Shown piece after piece: positions 12,901-25,524 of a stretch of 64,000 bases of DNA. This stretch comes from Ectocarpus siliculosus (taxonomy: Eukaryota > Sar > Phaeophyceae > Ectocarpales > Ectocarpaceae). Where the stretch lies: contig FN649728.1 in assembly GCA_000310025.1 (NCBI GenBank), positions 4,821,129-4,885,128 on the forward strand. Reading direction: 5' to 3'. The notes beneath the pieces are model-generated. The model made no database searches. It was not told the origin of the DNA and saw only the letters and a program-made list of their open reading frames with translations. Each line of letters starts with the position of its first letter. Positions within the stretch are counted from its first letter, which is position 1. The translations under genes and the position numbers were made by a program.

Positions 12901-14574
12901 CATCAGTGCTGAAGTACCTATCCGCCCTGGGAGCTCCCTTCCGATCGGCATCGCGCTCGATCCTGTCTATGTACGTCATCGGGACCTGGGTCGGACGCCA
13001 CAGTTTACAGACGAAAACTAGCATATTGGCATACGCGAAACAATCGCTTGTTGATGAAAACAAACGGTGAACTACCGTAGGCTTGCGATAAATATGACAT
13101 CAACCTCCCTCGCCGGGTAACACATCATCACATCATCACATCATCGACTGACACGAAAATCATGCCGGATCACGTACGGAACCCCACCAAGAACGTAACC
13201 AGATCTCATGAACAACAACCCATCTCCCTGGTCACTGATGGCAGCATCGTCTTGCTCTCAAACATTCGGACCCCTCTTGGAAAGGCCTTCCTTTCGCACC
13301 TGGACGTACTCCTTCGGCAGGTGTCCAAACGGAAGATACCGCTCGTCTGTACCAGTACTCGCCATCGACCCTTTGCTAACGCTGGTAGAGTTCGCTCCCC
13401 TCTGCGTGCTATGGGGAATGATCACGAGCTTGTACGTGGTCATTATGAGCATCCCAGGCACCATCTGTGCAAGGCGAACGAGAGAGTCGGTATCGGCAAA
13501 ATGAAATGAATACACAAGATGCAAGATGGGTGCGAAAACATCGCCAGCTTGGACAAAAACCAGGTAAAAGTAACATGAAATAGAAAGACGATGAGAGGCT
13601 GGAACATGCTCTGTGAAGGCGCCGCGACAGGCCTAACACGGAAGCGCTTCATTGTGCTACTTTCCACACACGTGCACTACAACCACTAACCGGAAGAACC
13701 AGTTGGCCGAGAGGAGTTTGGCAGGCGATACGTTCTCGATATTTTGTGGGAATGCAGGAGAGAGAGAGAGACATGTTCGCGAAAACCACCCGGTCGAAAA
13801 AGCAAGCGCATCTGCAAAGGCGGCAAATCATGCCTCCGACACACCTTCCCGTGAAGAGCCTCACAGCTTGCGTTCTGCAGCTTGACGACGAGCAACTCGT
13901 TCTCGAGGCACTCGATCCCTTCGTTCCTCATCATCTGATGTTGTGCGACGAGGACGGTTGAGAAGGAGGTTGCAAAAAACAAATCAACACAGAACCGTAG
14001 CTGAGTTATGCACGGCAGTGCGCTTTTCCATTGCGCTGTCGACATTTACAATGTCAAGTACAACACTAAGAGCTGTGGTACACCACAACCACTGAAACAT
14101 GTGTCGAATTCTCTACACCTTGCTTGCATGCGAAAGATGTAGTGCTGGAAATACAAAAAGAAGACAACGGTGCTGGCTGCCACTACTGATCCATACTTGG
14201 TACATACGTGGGAGGGCGACCCAACGTTCACCAGATGCAGAAAGCTTCGCCCTGTTGGCACCCTTTCCCCGGACTTTTGGTTCTGTACGAAGCAACCTTG
14301 CTCCAACGAAGTTCGAACAAAATACTTGCGCGCAGTATTCTGCCATCGTTTCACGTATTCAACATGGTATCCCGGTGTGCCTGACTGCTGTTTCCATCAC
14401 GAAGGATCAATCGAATCGACCCCCAAACTGTAATGTGTCATGTCTCACCTCCAACTGGGTGACCTTCTCCGTCGCTGCTTCTGGACGAGCTACCACATCC
14501 TCGTAAACGGGTGTGCCCCTCTTCTGAACCCCATCTGTCTTGAAATGGTTCCCCTGCGAGCCGCCACCAAGCGC
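3989..14574 (-). CDS. Myotubularin family phosphoinositide 3-phosphatase (5' end not assigned)
   Basis: Nineteen exons joined in phase give about 887 residues; the ATG exon lies upstream of 14574 and was not identified. Approximate exons: 14449-14574, 13845-13934, 13300-13464, 12878-12985, 12391-12483, 11933-12075, 10518-10704, 9819-9951, 9482-9543, 9018-9109, 8484-8601, 8255-8314, 7682-7863, 7187-7256, 6680-6842, 5767-5899, 5162-5273, 4800-4856, 3989-4558. A GRAM/PH domain (PGMLIMTTYKLVIIP, VPMTYIDRIERD) is followed by the myotubularin-related region (GWHIYDAGKELDRMGV, NANYELCGSYP, IVDCRPRSTATAN) and the phosphatase core (VMRESL, HCSHGWDRTSQ, LLDPYYRTIDGFQ, KDWLAFGHPF, FLQFLDC, SCRFGTFLCN). 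The tail has a coiled-coil exon (DLAAARKEIIQLKVALAEK) and a low-complexity Ser/Ala/Arg-rich end; I see no FYVE domain. Family enzymes remove the 3-phosphate from PI3P and PI(3,5)P2 on endosomes. The second residue of the CX5R loop is His instead of the usual Asp. Confidence 0.9.
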
Positions 14575-17500
14575 CTGTCGACAACAGACAACAGGATCGA
14601 ACGCTTCGGTTCTCGCTTCGCGTTTCGCAACAGACAACAGCGCACCGCGCTCTCGCAATTCGTCAAAAATGATACGCGTCTCTTAACCCCTTTAGGGCTG
14701 GATCGCCTTTTGGGGACACTTTTTGTCCCCATCTTCTTCACCTGCTTTACCTCGCGAAGATTGGCATGAATGTCTCCTCCTTTGCACTACTCGACCAGGG
14801 GAGTGCCAGGGTACACAGGGACGACTCTAGTCTAGTATAGATGCTTTGTAGAGTGGAGGAGTATGAGGGTAATGAACAGGTCGAATCGCGGGGCGATTAC
14901 GCCGCCGGTTCAACAGCGAAGTTGCGCCGCGTCTGTTTACCCTTGGTTGGAAAGCGCTACTAGGGGCAAGCGCGGAAGAAGTACCTAGACCACCGTTGAT
15001 AGGAGGCACCAAGCAACCCAGGGCTTGAGTTAGAAGGTCTCGCTTTCCCTCTAGATAAATATCTTGAAAACCTCCTTTTCGTGCCCCGTTTACCACGCTC
15101 CCGCCAGTTGCTGTCTATAATCCCTATCAAATGTCCCCTCGTGTCCCCTCGCATCGAGGGGACAATTGATAGGGATTATGGACAAGAGACGGCTCAAGTG
15201 GGAAGGCAGCTTTGCACTTGCACCCAGGGATGGAACTGTCTGCACCATCCAATCAGCAGGCGTCGTTCGCTCTTTTTCTTAAATTTCAGAAATTTCGCAA
15301 GACCGCCAAATTTTCTGTGCGTGGTAAGGGGGTTAACTCCCACAACCGCCCGGTGTGGGTCTGCCAAAAAGAGACAACAGACCCTTGACGGTACACAGCG
15401 TGCGAGCAGAGGTGCCGAGGGCACGCACCAAGTCCTCAAGCTAATACTTTCGCAAAGATGGTATCGTACTCAATACCAGGTCGCACCAGGGCTTTTCATA
15501 CCACCTAGAGTTACTCACTCCGAGCTGACGCGGTGGGGTCGCCATTAACGAAGACATGCGTTGAACCGGTCTGCGATTTGATGGTGTAATGGGGGGCGCA
15601 AAGCCCCCTGGCGCTGTGCCTGCGACAGAAAAGCCTGCTTTCACCGTTGTTTCCACCACGGGCTGAGAGTTGGACATGGGGTGAAGACACACACGACCGT
15701 CAACGAACGGGATCACGAAAAACACGCAAAAGTTGGCGAACAAACAGTATTTGTAGCATACGAGCCTCCACGTTCGTTCACACTTTGTTCTGCGAGCAAA
15801 TCGCTCCAATTATAACAGCACTCGGTTGTTGGATTACCCGTTGTTGATCGACAAAAACTCCTTCCCGCTGCGGTACAGCAATGCGTGCTCTTGAATCGCT
15901 GTAACATGCATATGCGTGACTAAAATATCATAGCAGACGCAGTGTGGCACAGATGAATGCTTACGTCTTCTCCAAATTCGAAGGTCAAAGTCTATCCGCA
16001 AGTCCCCAAGTTTCACTTGCACATCACGCTCGCCAGAGGTGTATCATTCTCTCAGCGCTGGCATCGTATAAGGGGTGCTTTGGCGCGTTTTTCGTGCCGA
16101 TCAGGGATGAACAAAACGCATGTTTCGCGGCTTTCGCCTAACAACAATTGAGTCCGCTACCCTGTAGTGTAATTACGCACGCATCGCCGCGGTTGGGTGA
16201 GGAGCGGGAGTGAATGCTTCTTTCAAAATACAGTACGATGTATACTGTTAGACGATCGCGCCAATGTTAACTCCAACGTACATTAGACGCACGGGTTCAC
16301 TAGCCTACCCCAACGGTCGACAACAATAGATAACTAGTGTATCGCGTACCAATCTATTGACAACAGCAGAGCTCGGACCGTACCCATGGGCGCGTGTCTA
16401 CAGCTGCTGAGAACTTGTCTTTTTAGGACATACCGGGATACTAGGAAACACACGCAAGCAAACACACACTAACCCTCGGTGGCCCTGGAAGGCTCGGCTC
16501 AGCGTTAAGCCAGCCCCTGCTCTCCCTCGGCCGTTGCACCGACGCAGGAGGCGATGTACTCTGCTGCTTGTCTCTCCTGCTGGAGCCTCGTGTTGCGCCG
16601 CTGCTGATTCCAGCAGACCTTACGCTGGAGGCAGACCCCGTTCCTCCCGATGTACTAGCGACCTCGGTGCCAGGTCCCATGAGCGCAAACGCCGACAGAG
16701 GGTCCAAATCTACCGCCACGCCCCCATCGCTCTTTGCCCCACTCCCATCCCCGCCCACAGGGCCAAGCTTGCTTCGGTGAAGCGCCATGTGCTTGGCGGT
16801 GAGAATAAGGAATGAGGATATACGACACCAAGTCTCTTATGAGAACTTGTAAAAAACTGGCTCGCAAAGTTCCTCCTTCCTCCTTCTCGAAATATGCTTA
16901 ACTTTCTCCTGTTCTCTCGCTCTACTTCCTTGACCTCGCTCTTCCTCCCTCCCCTCCCCATCGATGGGGTAGGTGTAGGTCTGAGGTGTAGAACATGACA
17001 CGTCGACGATCGACACGATCGCCCCCCTGGGGGCTCCGTCGATCGACAACCCATCCGTGCAAAATAATACCTATAGTGGATCCCCCGATGATGTGTTGAT
17101 TTTGAGAAGTTCAAGTACATTCAATATGTACCTCTCACCATGCTCACGGTTGTACGGACAGCGGTCATGGTGGTGTTAAAAGGTGTTGGTATTCACTGTC
17201 CTATGACTTTCTCAGCCCCAGTCTGTTATCTGTTTTATCCGCAACTTTGTGCCAAAATGGCAAGAATTTTTTTAGAACTTGAGGGTTTCTACAGTCTGTC
17301 GGAGTGGACTCATGAGGGCACGTCATCAAGGGGTGATGCAAGATGAAAAAAATAGCAGGCACCAGGTCCAACCCACAGCTGACTAGCCGTTGCGGTATGA
17401 CGTTTCGCAGTGCTCAACAGCTCAGGCTCAGACAGCTGGTGTGTTTTATTTTCATTTTTTCTCGAACAGCCCACCCAGCGAACCTCAATGAACCCAAAGA

Positions 17501-18152
17501 AAGAAATTAGGGGATGGACAACATCGGGTACACCCCGCGTGTTTAGGCACAATCTGCACCTAAACAGCAGTCTCAGAGCATTTGGATCCCACAACTGACT
17601 GAACCTTAACCTGTTTTCGCCGTTGGTTTCCTCGCAGAGGAAGTACACTGCCAGGGCCTGAAGCAAGGAAATTGAAGTGCACCGTCGTTGGTATCCGGTA
17701 CCCACAACGCATTAGATAGTGCCGAAGGGATCGATGACGTGTCCTATCCCAAAAAAACGGTTGAATAAAGCACTGGACGCGTCAGCTATGAACACGTGGC
17801 GGCGCTAATTTGCGTTGACAGTTCCGAAACGTCAAATTTGAGTATCAGTTTGATCTCTCGTCGCTACCACTATAGACTACCAAACCAAGTAATTTACAAT
17901 GCACCGCAGGACCCACAGCTGACTCGTACTTCTCAACAACTCTCAGCCTTTTTATTTTACAAAATGTTACGCCTTTAGGTTTCTCGCTGCATTTTCTTCA
18001 CTGCGGGCGCCAACTCTGTGCAGCTTCTGGATACAACGAACGGGCGACAGAAGCCGCTAACGCTGGGAAGCAGAGATAATCCTTCACGAACACCCCACAT
18101 GTGATAACGTACGAACGTGCCGCCGGCGATACACCGGAAACAAGCTATGTTA
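14575..18152. other. Gene-poor stretch between myotubularin and CstF-64 genes
   Basis: Should contain the unassigned 5' exon and promoter of myotubularin. The hairpin at 15116-15180 is the clearest structure. Minus-strand exon-like stretches occur at about 16480-16790 (Ser/Gly-rich, around VAVDLDPLSAFALMG) and 15480-15660 (PVVETTVKAGFSVAGTAPGG), but they could not be linked into a gene or matched to a family. A charged Arg/Glu-rich minus frame at 16860-16960 may be a purine-rich tract only. Confidence 0.35.
15116..15180. repeat. Hairpin-forming inverted repeat
   Basis: Two 26-base arms, 15116-15141 and 15155-15180, are reverse complements at 24 of 26 positions (core CCCTATCAA and TGTCCCCTCG). 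The 13-base loop itself repeats TGTCCCCTCG. It lies about 540 bases upstream of the first identified myotubularin exon. It could be a foldback element or a small transcribed hairpin; the sequence alone does not decide. Confidence 0.7.
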
Positions 18153-21100
18153 CTATCTGTTGTACCGTCCGCCCCGCGGGTCCCGCGGCTTGATCTCTGC
18201 TGTTGAGTTCACGGCCGTGCCCCAGCCACCCTGTGATTGAGGCGGCTGTAGCATTGGCATCTGTTGTTGTTGCTGTTGTTGTTGCTGCTGCTGCGGCTGC
18301 TGCTGCTGTAGTTGCTGCGGTGGTGGTGGTGGTGGTGGCTGGAGGGCAACGACCTGAAGAAGCGGGACAGGAGAAAATGTTGAATCTCAAAGATTGAGGT
18401 GACAAGCGGGTTACGAGAAAACGGCAAGGTCACCAGATGCACATGCAGTCTTTACTTAAATACCGCCGTTTTGCTTCTTGTTGCGCAGCACTTAGTGTGC
18501 TTCGATACACGATCCCAGTGAGCAAGACAAATGGACAGAAGCCAGCGTAGAGAAGAACACGCAAGCACCGTAAAACAGGATCAACACAGGAATCTGTACG
18601 TTTCGTCACTTGTAGACGCAGCGCTATTCACATCGATTAAGCAGCCATACATATGGCGTACCTGCTGCGTCTGGATTGGCTGTTGTACTGCCTGACCCCA
18701 CCCCAAAGTTGGATTAGTTGGTGGCTGCTGAAACTGCCCAGGAGCCTGACGAGTGGACGTGGGACAGGCACATGAAGCGACAGTAGATGGAGTAACAGTC
18801 GAGACCACGACCGTCAAGCGTTACGGCTGCAGGACGTCTCGAGGATCTTATTCTTCTCCCAGGAAATATCCCAAAGACCCAGGGGGTCTAGAGAGGGTCA
18901 GAACATGAGCACGATGTATGCACACGCCATATAGCATATCCGAAGGCAAGAAACATCTTCAACTACGGGCACCATTGCATCAACAGCAGCAATTCCGCCT
19001 CACTTACAGGAACGAGTTGAGGCAGGATCGCACCGGTCCCAAGCATGATAGCCCCCGGCTTTTTCTTGCTGGTAAACCAAGGGGGGAGAAGAAATCAAGC
19101 AGGTGGTCAGGAACAGAGACAAACTACAACACGAGGCTTCTAAGGATGGCGGCGGTGTGGGGTAGTGGCATGGCCAATGATATGGAGAATTCAAACTGGA
19201 TGAGCGCGTTCAAAGAGCAGCGGCTTCTAAGTGTGGGTTCGGACAGAAGGGCAGCGAAAGGGGGGAAACTGTTGACCAAATACTGTGGCTACTGTGATTG
19301 ATTGTAACTGAGCTTACCTGACATCCTCCTTGGCTTTAATAAACAACGACGGCACATCCTCGGCCTTGAACATTCCTAATCGCACTTGCATGTGGAGTAA
19401 TGCTTCGGCGACCTGGGATAAAGGATGAAAGGCAGAGGTAGCTAGCTTTGAGGGGCGCCTTGGAAGAGATGCGGCGAACAGAAAATATGCGACAGTCGAA
19501 TACGTCGTTGCATCAGCTTTCCACACTCCACCCTCCCCTTCGTACTCCAGAAGACATGTGTTCTCGAGAGCTCTTGAATGTACATGCTGCACGTCGTTGA
19601 AACAACACGAACCAGAAACCCCATGCGTTGGGGGTATCGTAGTGGCGCCCATCACATTAACGTTGATATGTAGCGCAGGCCACCGACAACATCGACGCAG
19701 AGCCGAGGGATACTTGAGGCATACACATGTGGGGGGAAGAATGACAATACGGGGAGTATCTTCACCTGAGGGTGGCTGACAAACATCTGTTTCGCTTTAT
19801 CGGGCTCCTTCTCCACAAGTTGCTTCATGTTGGACACAATGTCCCAAACCTCGTAAATCCCCATTTGCATCACCACTCCTTTCACCGTCCTCTCCTGCAA
19901 GTTAAGAAAAGAAATCATGTCGTCAATATGACAAGCAAATAATGTGGTGCTAGAAAAAACGTATGGGGGCAAAAATAAAAACTCACGAAGCACACATGCA
20001 GCAGGTATACCGAAAAATAGTCATGGCAACAGCCAACCTCCATCGTTATCTGCGCACAATGAACCGAGAAGCGCGCGTACGATTACCTGCTGAGGCGCCT
20101 TCTCCCCGCGTTGTTGCTCAGCACCCAACGAGCTGTTGTTCGAGAAGTTCACGCGAAGCTGGCCGTGTTTGCGAATGGACGTACAATTCAGGGGCGGATA
20201 GCGGATAAGCTCAGTTGCAATGCACCAATGGGGGGGTATGCAAAGTCACGAATGAAAGTCTGGCGTAGAGCAGGTCAGCTACGGGATCTTCCAAGCTACA
20301 TCGATCTTGTGGCTCAAGGGATAAAGGATTCCGATGACAATTCCCGACAAAGGTTGTTGCCGGGGTGTCGAGATACCATCTCTAACACTTGATCATCGTA
20401 CCAGCCTGCCGTTGCAATCGTAGCCATTGAGGTTCCTGATGGCGCTGAGGGCCGTAGCGGCATCTTCGTACTCCACGAACGCAAAACCTAAAGAGAGAGG
20501 CCATCCGGCAGTGTGGGGTACAAAACCGTGACGACTCGAGCAAGTGACTCTCGTGACTCCCACAAACCACTGTCACGTACGCACCGCAATCCAGGAGAGA
20601 CAGGTGAGGTACAACCGCAACGGCGCAGCTTGAGGTCACAAAGCAAGTATTGTTTCTTGGTGATTTCTTTGGTGGTTCGCAAGATGGGCGGGCCCATAGC
20701 AGTCGTGCACGACAGTAGTACCAGAAACTTCAACGTGCGTCTTGAAATATCTCCAACATCCCGTAGAAGCAGCAGTCACAACACAACCCCACACATAAAA
20801 CGCATTCCCGGGACACGATGGGAAAATATCTACGGGCATGTTCTTCGGCTACTATATGGCGTGAAGCCGCTGCGAGTGCCAAACACTGCTGTAGGCTGTA
20901 AGCAAAGGTGTGTGTATTATGTTCCTATTGCGGTCCCGCGCACCCTCCTACACCCCAAAAATGGTCACCTTTGGGCTTGCCCGTCTCGAAGTCCAATACC
21001 AGACGGATACTCACAATGCCGCCAGCTTCCTGCAACAGATATTCGAAACATGTGCAAATGGGAGGACAAGCCCAGAAGGGCAGGGTTGTTTGGTGAAGGA

Positions 21101-22676
21101 CATCCAACATATTCCATTCTACTCAAAGCTCTGCTTCAAGGGCAACGGGTCTCTCTTCATGCAAGAGATATCGTCACAATGCTGGGTCCAAGGTATAAAA
21201 GGTCGACGCCCGGTAGACAAAGAATATGGAACCGCGCGTGGTGGTACCAAGTTTGGTTTGGATCCTGCTTTACGCAGGTTCGAATCCGGCTGGAACCTTT
21301 TGGCCTTTCGATATCCCAGCCTCAGCAACAGCTCTACAAAACTGTGCATTCCAACGAGCATGGTTCTTCTCCATGATGCCTCTACTGATGTACCATACTT
21401 GTAGTATATGGTAGTCTATTGCTGTATGCATATGTCAGGTCGGGACTCCCTGAGCATATCGTCGTTTTTCGATTTTCCTGTTTCGGCCTCTACACATGTT
21501 GGATTCGAAAACGAGAGTCCTTCCCGTATGGAATGCTCAGTTTCTCAGTTTGAGGGCATCACGGAGCAGCGACGTGCACGCTGGCAGCGCTGGAAGGGTC
21601 AGATCTGCTGTAGGGGCTGTGTGATATTGAAGGTTGCAGCTGGGTCCAAAAAAACCTTAAACCTGGACCCAAACGAAACACTGGCCACTGCTATATGCAT
21701 ACTCGCTGCCACGAGACCCAACTGCGGGTCTCCCAAGGAAGCTGGTGGCATAGGCCCTTATTTAGTTCAGGAGAGGGGTCTGTGACAAGAGTGCAAGATG
21801 AATGGTTAGGACGTTTGGGTCCGAAATTGCGGAGTGTTTGCACCGCTGCTGCAGCCTTTGATCCTTCTGTATCACAGTTCCAGCAGCAAATCTGACAGCA
21901 GCAGTGACCGCACGCACGTGGTGCTCCATGAAATCTCTGCTGACACATGTACTAGAATTTTGAGATCGGGGGTTCGTAAAACACAAAATCCCTACTCGAG
22001 CCCTCATTGTGTTGCTTTCGTGCCATGAAGCTAGACTTGTGCATTTTGTCTTGGTTTGACGGGGAGGTCGGCGGTGGACTCCTGTGATACAAGTATATGC
22101 TGGTTGAGGACCGTCCCCACCACAACGCGTTCCAACTGGGCTTGGGCTCGTGTGCTCGTTGCTTAACACTTGGAGCAAGCTCAATCGGCTGTCCTCAACC
22201 CCTCAAGGTGCTCAACTAACCTCAGACCTTGAAATCATGGAAGGATTTGGGCACAACACCCAGCATCCAACAACTCTTAAGGCTCCATCCATACGTACTG
22301 ACTGTATAGGACATTGAGGAACTGCTGCTGGTGCGGATTGCACGACAAGCAGAACACAGGAACAGCCAGTCTACAGCAGTAAATACTCGACCGCCCATGA
22401 TGATTACTTTAGCTCACCGAAAATATCTCATGTAGTTGCTCTTCAGTAGTCCCGAAAGGAATGTTACCAACTGGGGAGAACAGGCACGCGGCAGCAGGCC
22501 AGGCGGAAGTCATCGAATCAGCAGATGTACAAAGCATTCTGATCCATGACCTATACTGCTACACACACAGCAGAGTGGCGTAAATGCGTAAATTCTTCAG
22601 GTCATCGGGCCGTGCTGCCGTGCTACAAGTACAGCTTACCGAATACATCATTCTTGTCGCGCCGACCATGCTGCAT
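18153..22676 (-). CDS. CSTF2: Cleavage stimulation factor 64-kDa subunit (CstF-64/CSTF2), short form
   Basis: Ten exons join in phase to 292 residues: 22640-22676, 22418-22470, 20969-21029, 20402-20487, 20087-20158, 19766-19894, 19318-19412, 19008-19068, 18662-18745, 18153-18353. The start MQHGRRDKNDVF leads directly into an RRM: VGNIPFGTTEEQL (RNP2), ETGKPKGFAFVEY (RNP1), ALSAIRNLNGYDCNGR and LLRVNF, all diagnostic of CstF-64. Exons 6-7 form the hinge domain that contacts CstF-77 or symplekin in other species (VWDIVSNMKQLVEKEPDKA, VAEALLHMQVRLGMF). The rest is Pro/Gln-rich with a polyglutamine run, ending KPRDPRGGRYNR. Members bind GU-rich RNA downstream of poly(A) sites in the nucleus. The C-terminal Pcf11-binding helical domain of animal CstF-64 is not visible. 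Phase agreement across all junctions makes the model reliable. Confidence 0.9.
18257..18338 (-). repeat. Poly-Pro/poly-Gln coding microsatellite
   Basis: A CCA run followed by interrupted CAG/CAA codons within the last CstF-64 exon, giving about seven prolines and more than twenty glutamines interrupted by Leu and Pro. Mixed CAG and CAA use suggests selection for glutamine rather than pure slippage. Confidence 0.8.
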
Positions 22677-22959
22677 CTTCGATACTGCTTCTCGCAAGTC
22701 CGCCTGGTTTGCTTGCTAGCCTCAACAGAACGGAGAAGCCGTCTGTTGGTTTGTCTGTCTGCTAGCAGCCTCAGCACTGTCGCTGGCGTGTGTGGGTGTG
22801 ACTTCGCGAACACGCGCGCCCGTGCCCGTTGGTGGCTCCGCCTGGATGTATAGTAGCGACGTGTGGGTTGCCCAAAAGGGGGCTCCGTCTTTGGGGAAAA
22901 TTCCCTCTTCCCAAATTATCTACCCTGCTGGTTGTAACACACACCTTCCCCAGCGATTG

Positions 22960-23399
22960 CAGGCCTGCTGGAGGACAAGCATCACCTGGCTAGTGGGACG
23001 GGCTCTTGGACTTGCAAGGTAGGTTTTGGGAAATTGGCCATTTCTTTTCCAAGGAAACAACGTGCGTTCGCTTTCCCGACCAATAGGAACACCCGAGGTC
23101 CCGGCCTTTCCGAGTGCCTCACCTCACTCTTCCCGAGGGAAGACGCGTTTGGCACGACAATTTTGGTTTGCAAGGAGGGATGGAAGGAAGTGTTGCCCGT
23201 AGGAATCTTTAGCTCAGGTGGCTGGCCACTAGAGACTCCGAGGTCTTGCTCATAGATCGATTGTGGCCGCGGCGGATAGGGTCCGTGGACATCGTTCTAT
23301 CCCCCAAGGGAGAGACAAGACCACCCTGCTGACGACATCGTACATACAACAACAGTTCGCGGAGTTGGCGATGCTACTGGGTGGGTTCGCATAGGTCCG
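22960..23399 (+). other. Exon-like pair, unidentified
   Basis: The stretch 22962-23019 is bounded by GATTGCAG and a GTAGGT donor. About 23257-23398 follows an acceptor TTGCTCATAG. The phases agree (AG|A), giving ALGLAR, SIVAAADRVRGHR, QGRDKTTLLTTSYIQQQ and AELAMLLGGFA before a stop. The GRDK-plus-helix pattern loosely recalls PEX11 proteins, but this is too little to name. No start exon was found; it could be chance. Confidence 0.2.
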
Positions 23400-24389
23400 C
23401 GGAGGACAGGACAGGACACAGAACGATTTCACTCTCCCCCGCCAAAGGTGGGATACTGCACTTGGCCATGACGCTCACAGCAGGTCAAGATCACGGTGCT
23501 CTCTGGTCTGTGTTGTATTGTTGTTGAGCTGTTGCGGTCCGGGTCACAAAAAGTCGGATCAGAGGGGCAGGACTCAAGGAGGTGAGAGGTTGGAGACTTG
23601 CTGTCGCTCCTTCTTCACATAGCATAACATCTGCTGAGGTGAAACATACCGAAACGTTCCAAGCATTACCCTTTTGCACGGCATCGCTTTGCTGCTTCTT
23701 CCACGGGACTGCAGCTTTGTCTTGGTTCCTGCTGCAACGCACATGTCACGGGTGGTGCCTTCCATCTGCTCCGGTCCTACAGCAGTCTGTCTACCACAGA
23801 GCTCCCTGGACTTAAAATATTGCAGAGACCTATCATTCGAATGCTGACACGACCGAGAGCCGAACGTTGCAAATACTTGTACTTCACCAGTGTCAGTTCC
23901 CCCACTTGTATATCATACACCTCGCATATTCCCCTGGTTTGTTCGTAGACTACCGCCCCCAAGAAGTGGTCGAAATGTGCAAGACGGCATGGGCGGGAAC
24001 CTCGGTTCTCATCCTGCTTCACGGGGGGGGGCGAGGGGGGGACGGGGCGGGGGCGAAAAAATTAAAAAGCTGTGCCGCTCGGATTGTACTTCTACCTCGT
24101 ATCCTATGAGCCTGTGAGTAAATAATGTACTTCCTCTGGGCCAGAATATAAGCTCGCTTGGAAAAAACACAATGTAAGCCCGTTTCCAGAAGGCTCGCTT
24201 TAGTGTTGGTTTGAGACCACTAGACGGCCGCAGTGCTTTCTATGCATGTTTGGCACCATGGTCGAGACAAACAGACTACTTTGGACCCAGGTACGCTGTG
24301 ATATCGTCCCCAGTGTACATCTTAGTGTGTTTCGGAGGATGAGCCGGTACAGAGGAGAAAGTGGTGTAGCACGTCGGCGTCTTCGAATT

Positions 24390-24795
24390 TTTTTCGAACG
24401 GAACTTTTTTGTTGTTCTCGTGAGGTTCTGGCGCAGAGCCCAATACCGGGGTCTTTTCTGAGCCCCACACACAGCGCTGCCTATACACCACTTCCTGTGC
24501 TTGCTGTGGGTGGCTGATTGCGGTGGTTGTAGATGGTGCTGTCATTGGTCCGTTGAGCAAAAACCTCGGATTTGCACGTTTCTCCAAAACGCCGCGAGAA
24601 CACAAAAAAAAACGTTTCAAAAAATGTTGGGTGGAAAGTGGAAAGCTTCCAACCTGACGATTCCCGTCTTTCGAGGCAGCCACCCTCTGATCTCCGTAAG
24701 CGTAGGTGATGTTGTACTAAGTGGGTAGTGAAAATCTCGGTTTTGGACTCTGCTCCAGATCCTCGTGAAAACAAAAAAAAAAAACGTTCAGAAAA
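24390..24795. repeat. Three degenerate copies of a roughly 65-base repeat
   Basis: Copies at about 24390-24460 (minus orientation), 24560-24625 and 24730-24795 (plus) share the order CTCGG(T/A)TTTG, CTCTGC.CCAGA, CTCG(T/C)GAGAAC and a run of A ending AACGTT(C/T). Divergence is substantial, so this looks like an old repeat cluster. Confidence 0.5.
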
Positions 24796-25524
24796 ACTCG
24801 CGTGTGTTGTTCCATTTTCCCGGAAGTATGTTACTACCTCTTGCATACAATGTACCACATCATGTGTACACCCGGGCACCCGGATATCGAGTCCCTTTAA
24901 GAGTCATTTTTTTCATGTAGAAAAATTCAGGGCTACAGATAGCGCCCGTAGTTAAGAAAATTTCTGTCAAGAAATTGAGGCACAACTTGTAAAGAAAAAT
25001 AACAAAAGAGAAAAAAAGGATAAGAACCTACACAGGCTCAATCTCGGCAACATTAGAAACGCCCCAATAAGAAACATGATGGTGCGATACCCCCACGACG
25101 TAAGAAACAAGGGGTAGCTGGGGAGTGTGTACAGTAAGATACGTCCCACTGCTGCTCCTTCGGTGCTCCCAACCCCCTACCTAGCTGAATAGTGCATGAT
25201 TTTTTGAAGGGGGAGAGAGATTGGTAGTGCCACACACCGTGGACAACCACATGCTGTCCGCTGTACGGGTTTGATGGCACTCGCCACCGCCTCTCTTGAG
25301 GGCTTGGAAGACGTGGATTGTCCTCAGAGATCAAAAGGAAGAAATGAGAAAATGCGAATTAGTTCTAAGAAATAAGAGAATGAGGAGGATGCCACAGTCC
25401 AAAAAAACAAGAAATGCTTCCTAAGAAAATGGACGACTTCGGCTGGTCCTTCGATCCAAAAATAAGGGATTGAGGCTCGACCCGATTTTGATGTTTCTTA
25501 ACTGCGGGCGCTACATCTGTATAC

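Noticed and set aside
14575-14658. Upstream extension of the first myotubularin exon as the start
   Set aside because: The open frame there begins at TTG, not ATG, and a good acceptor (GTCGACAG) at 14575 argues for an upstream exon.
16441-16788. Minus-strand frame starting MALHRSKLGPVGG as a gene
   Set aside because: Reads as a plausible Ser/Gly-rich exon but has no family match and no phase-compatible neighbours that I could find.
18257-18338. Poly-CAG tract as an intergenic microsatellite
   Set aside because: It lies in frame inside the last CstF-64 exon and is part of the coding tail.
21226-21305. Possible tRNA with GGTTCGAATCC and a following TTTT
   Set aside because: The T-arm has a mismatch, no matching 5' acceptor strand or D-arm is found at the right spacing, and it lies inside the CstF-64 intron.
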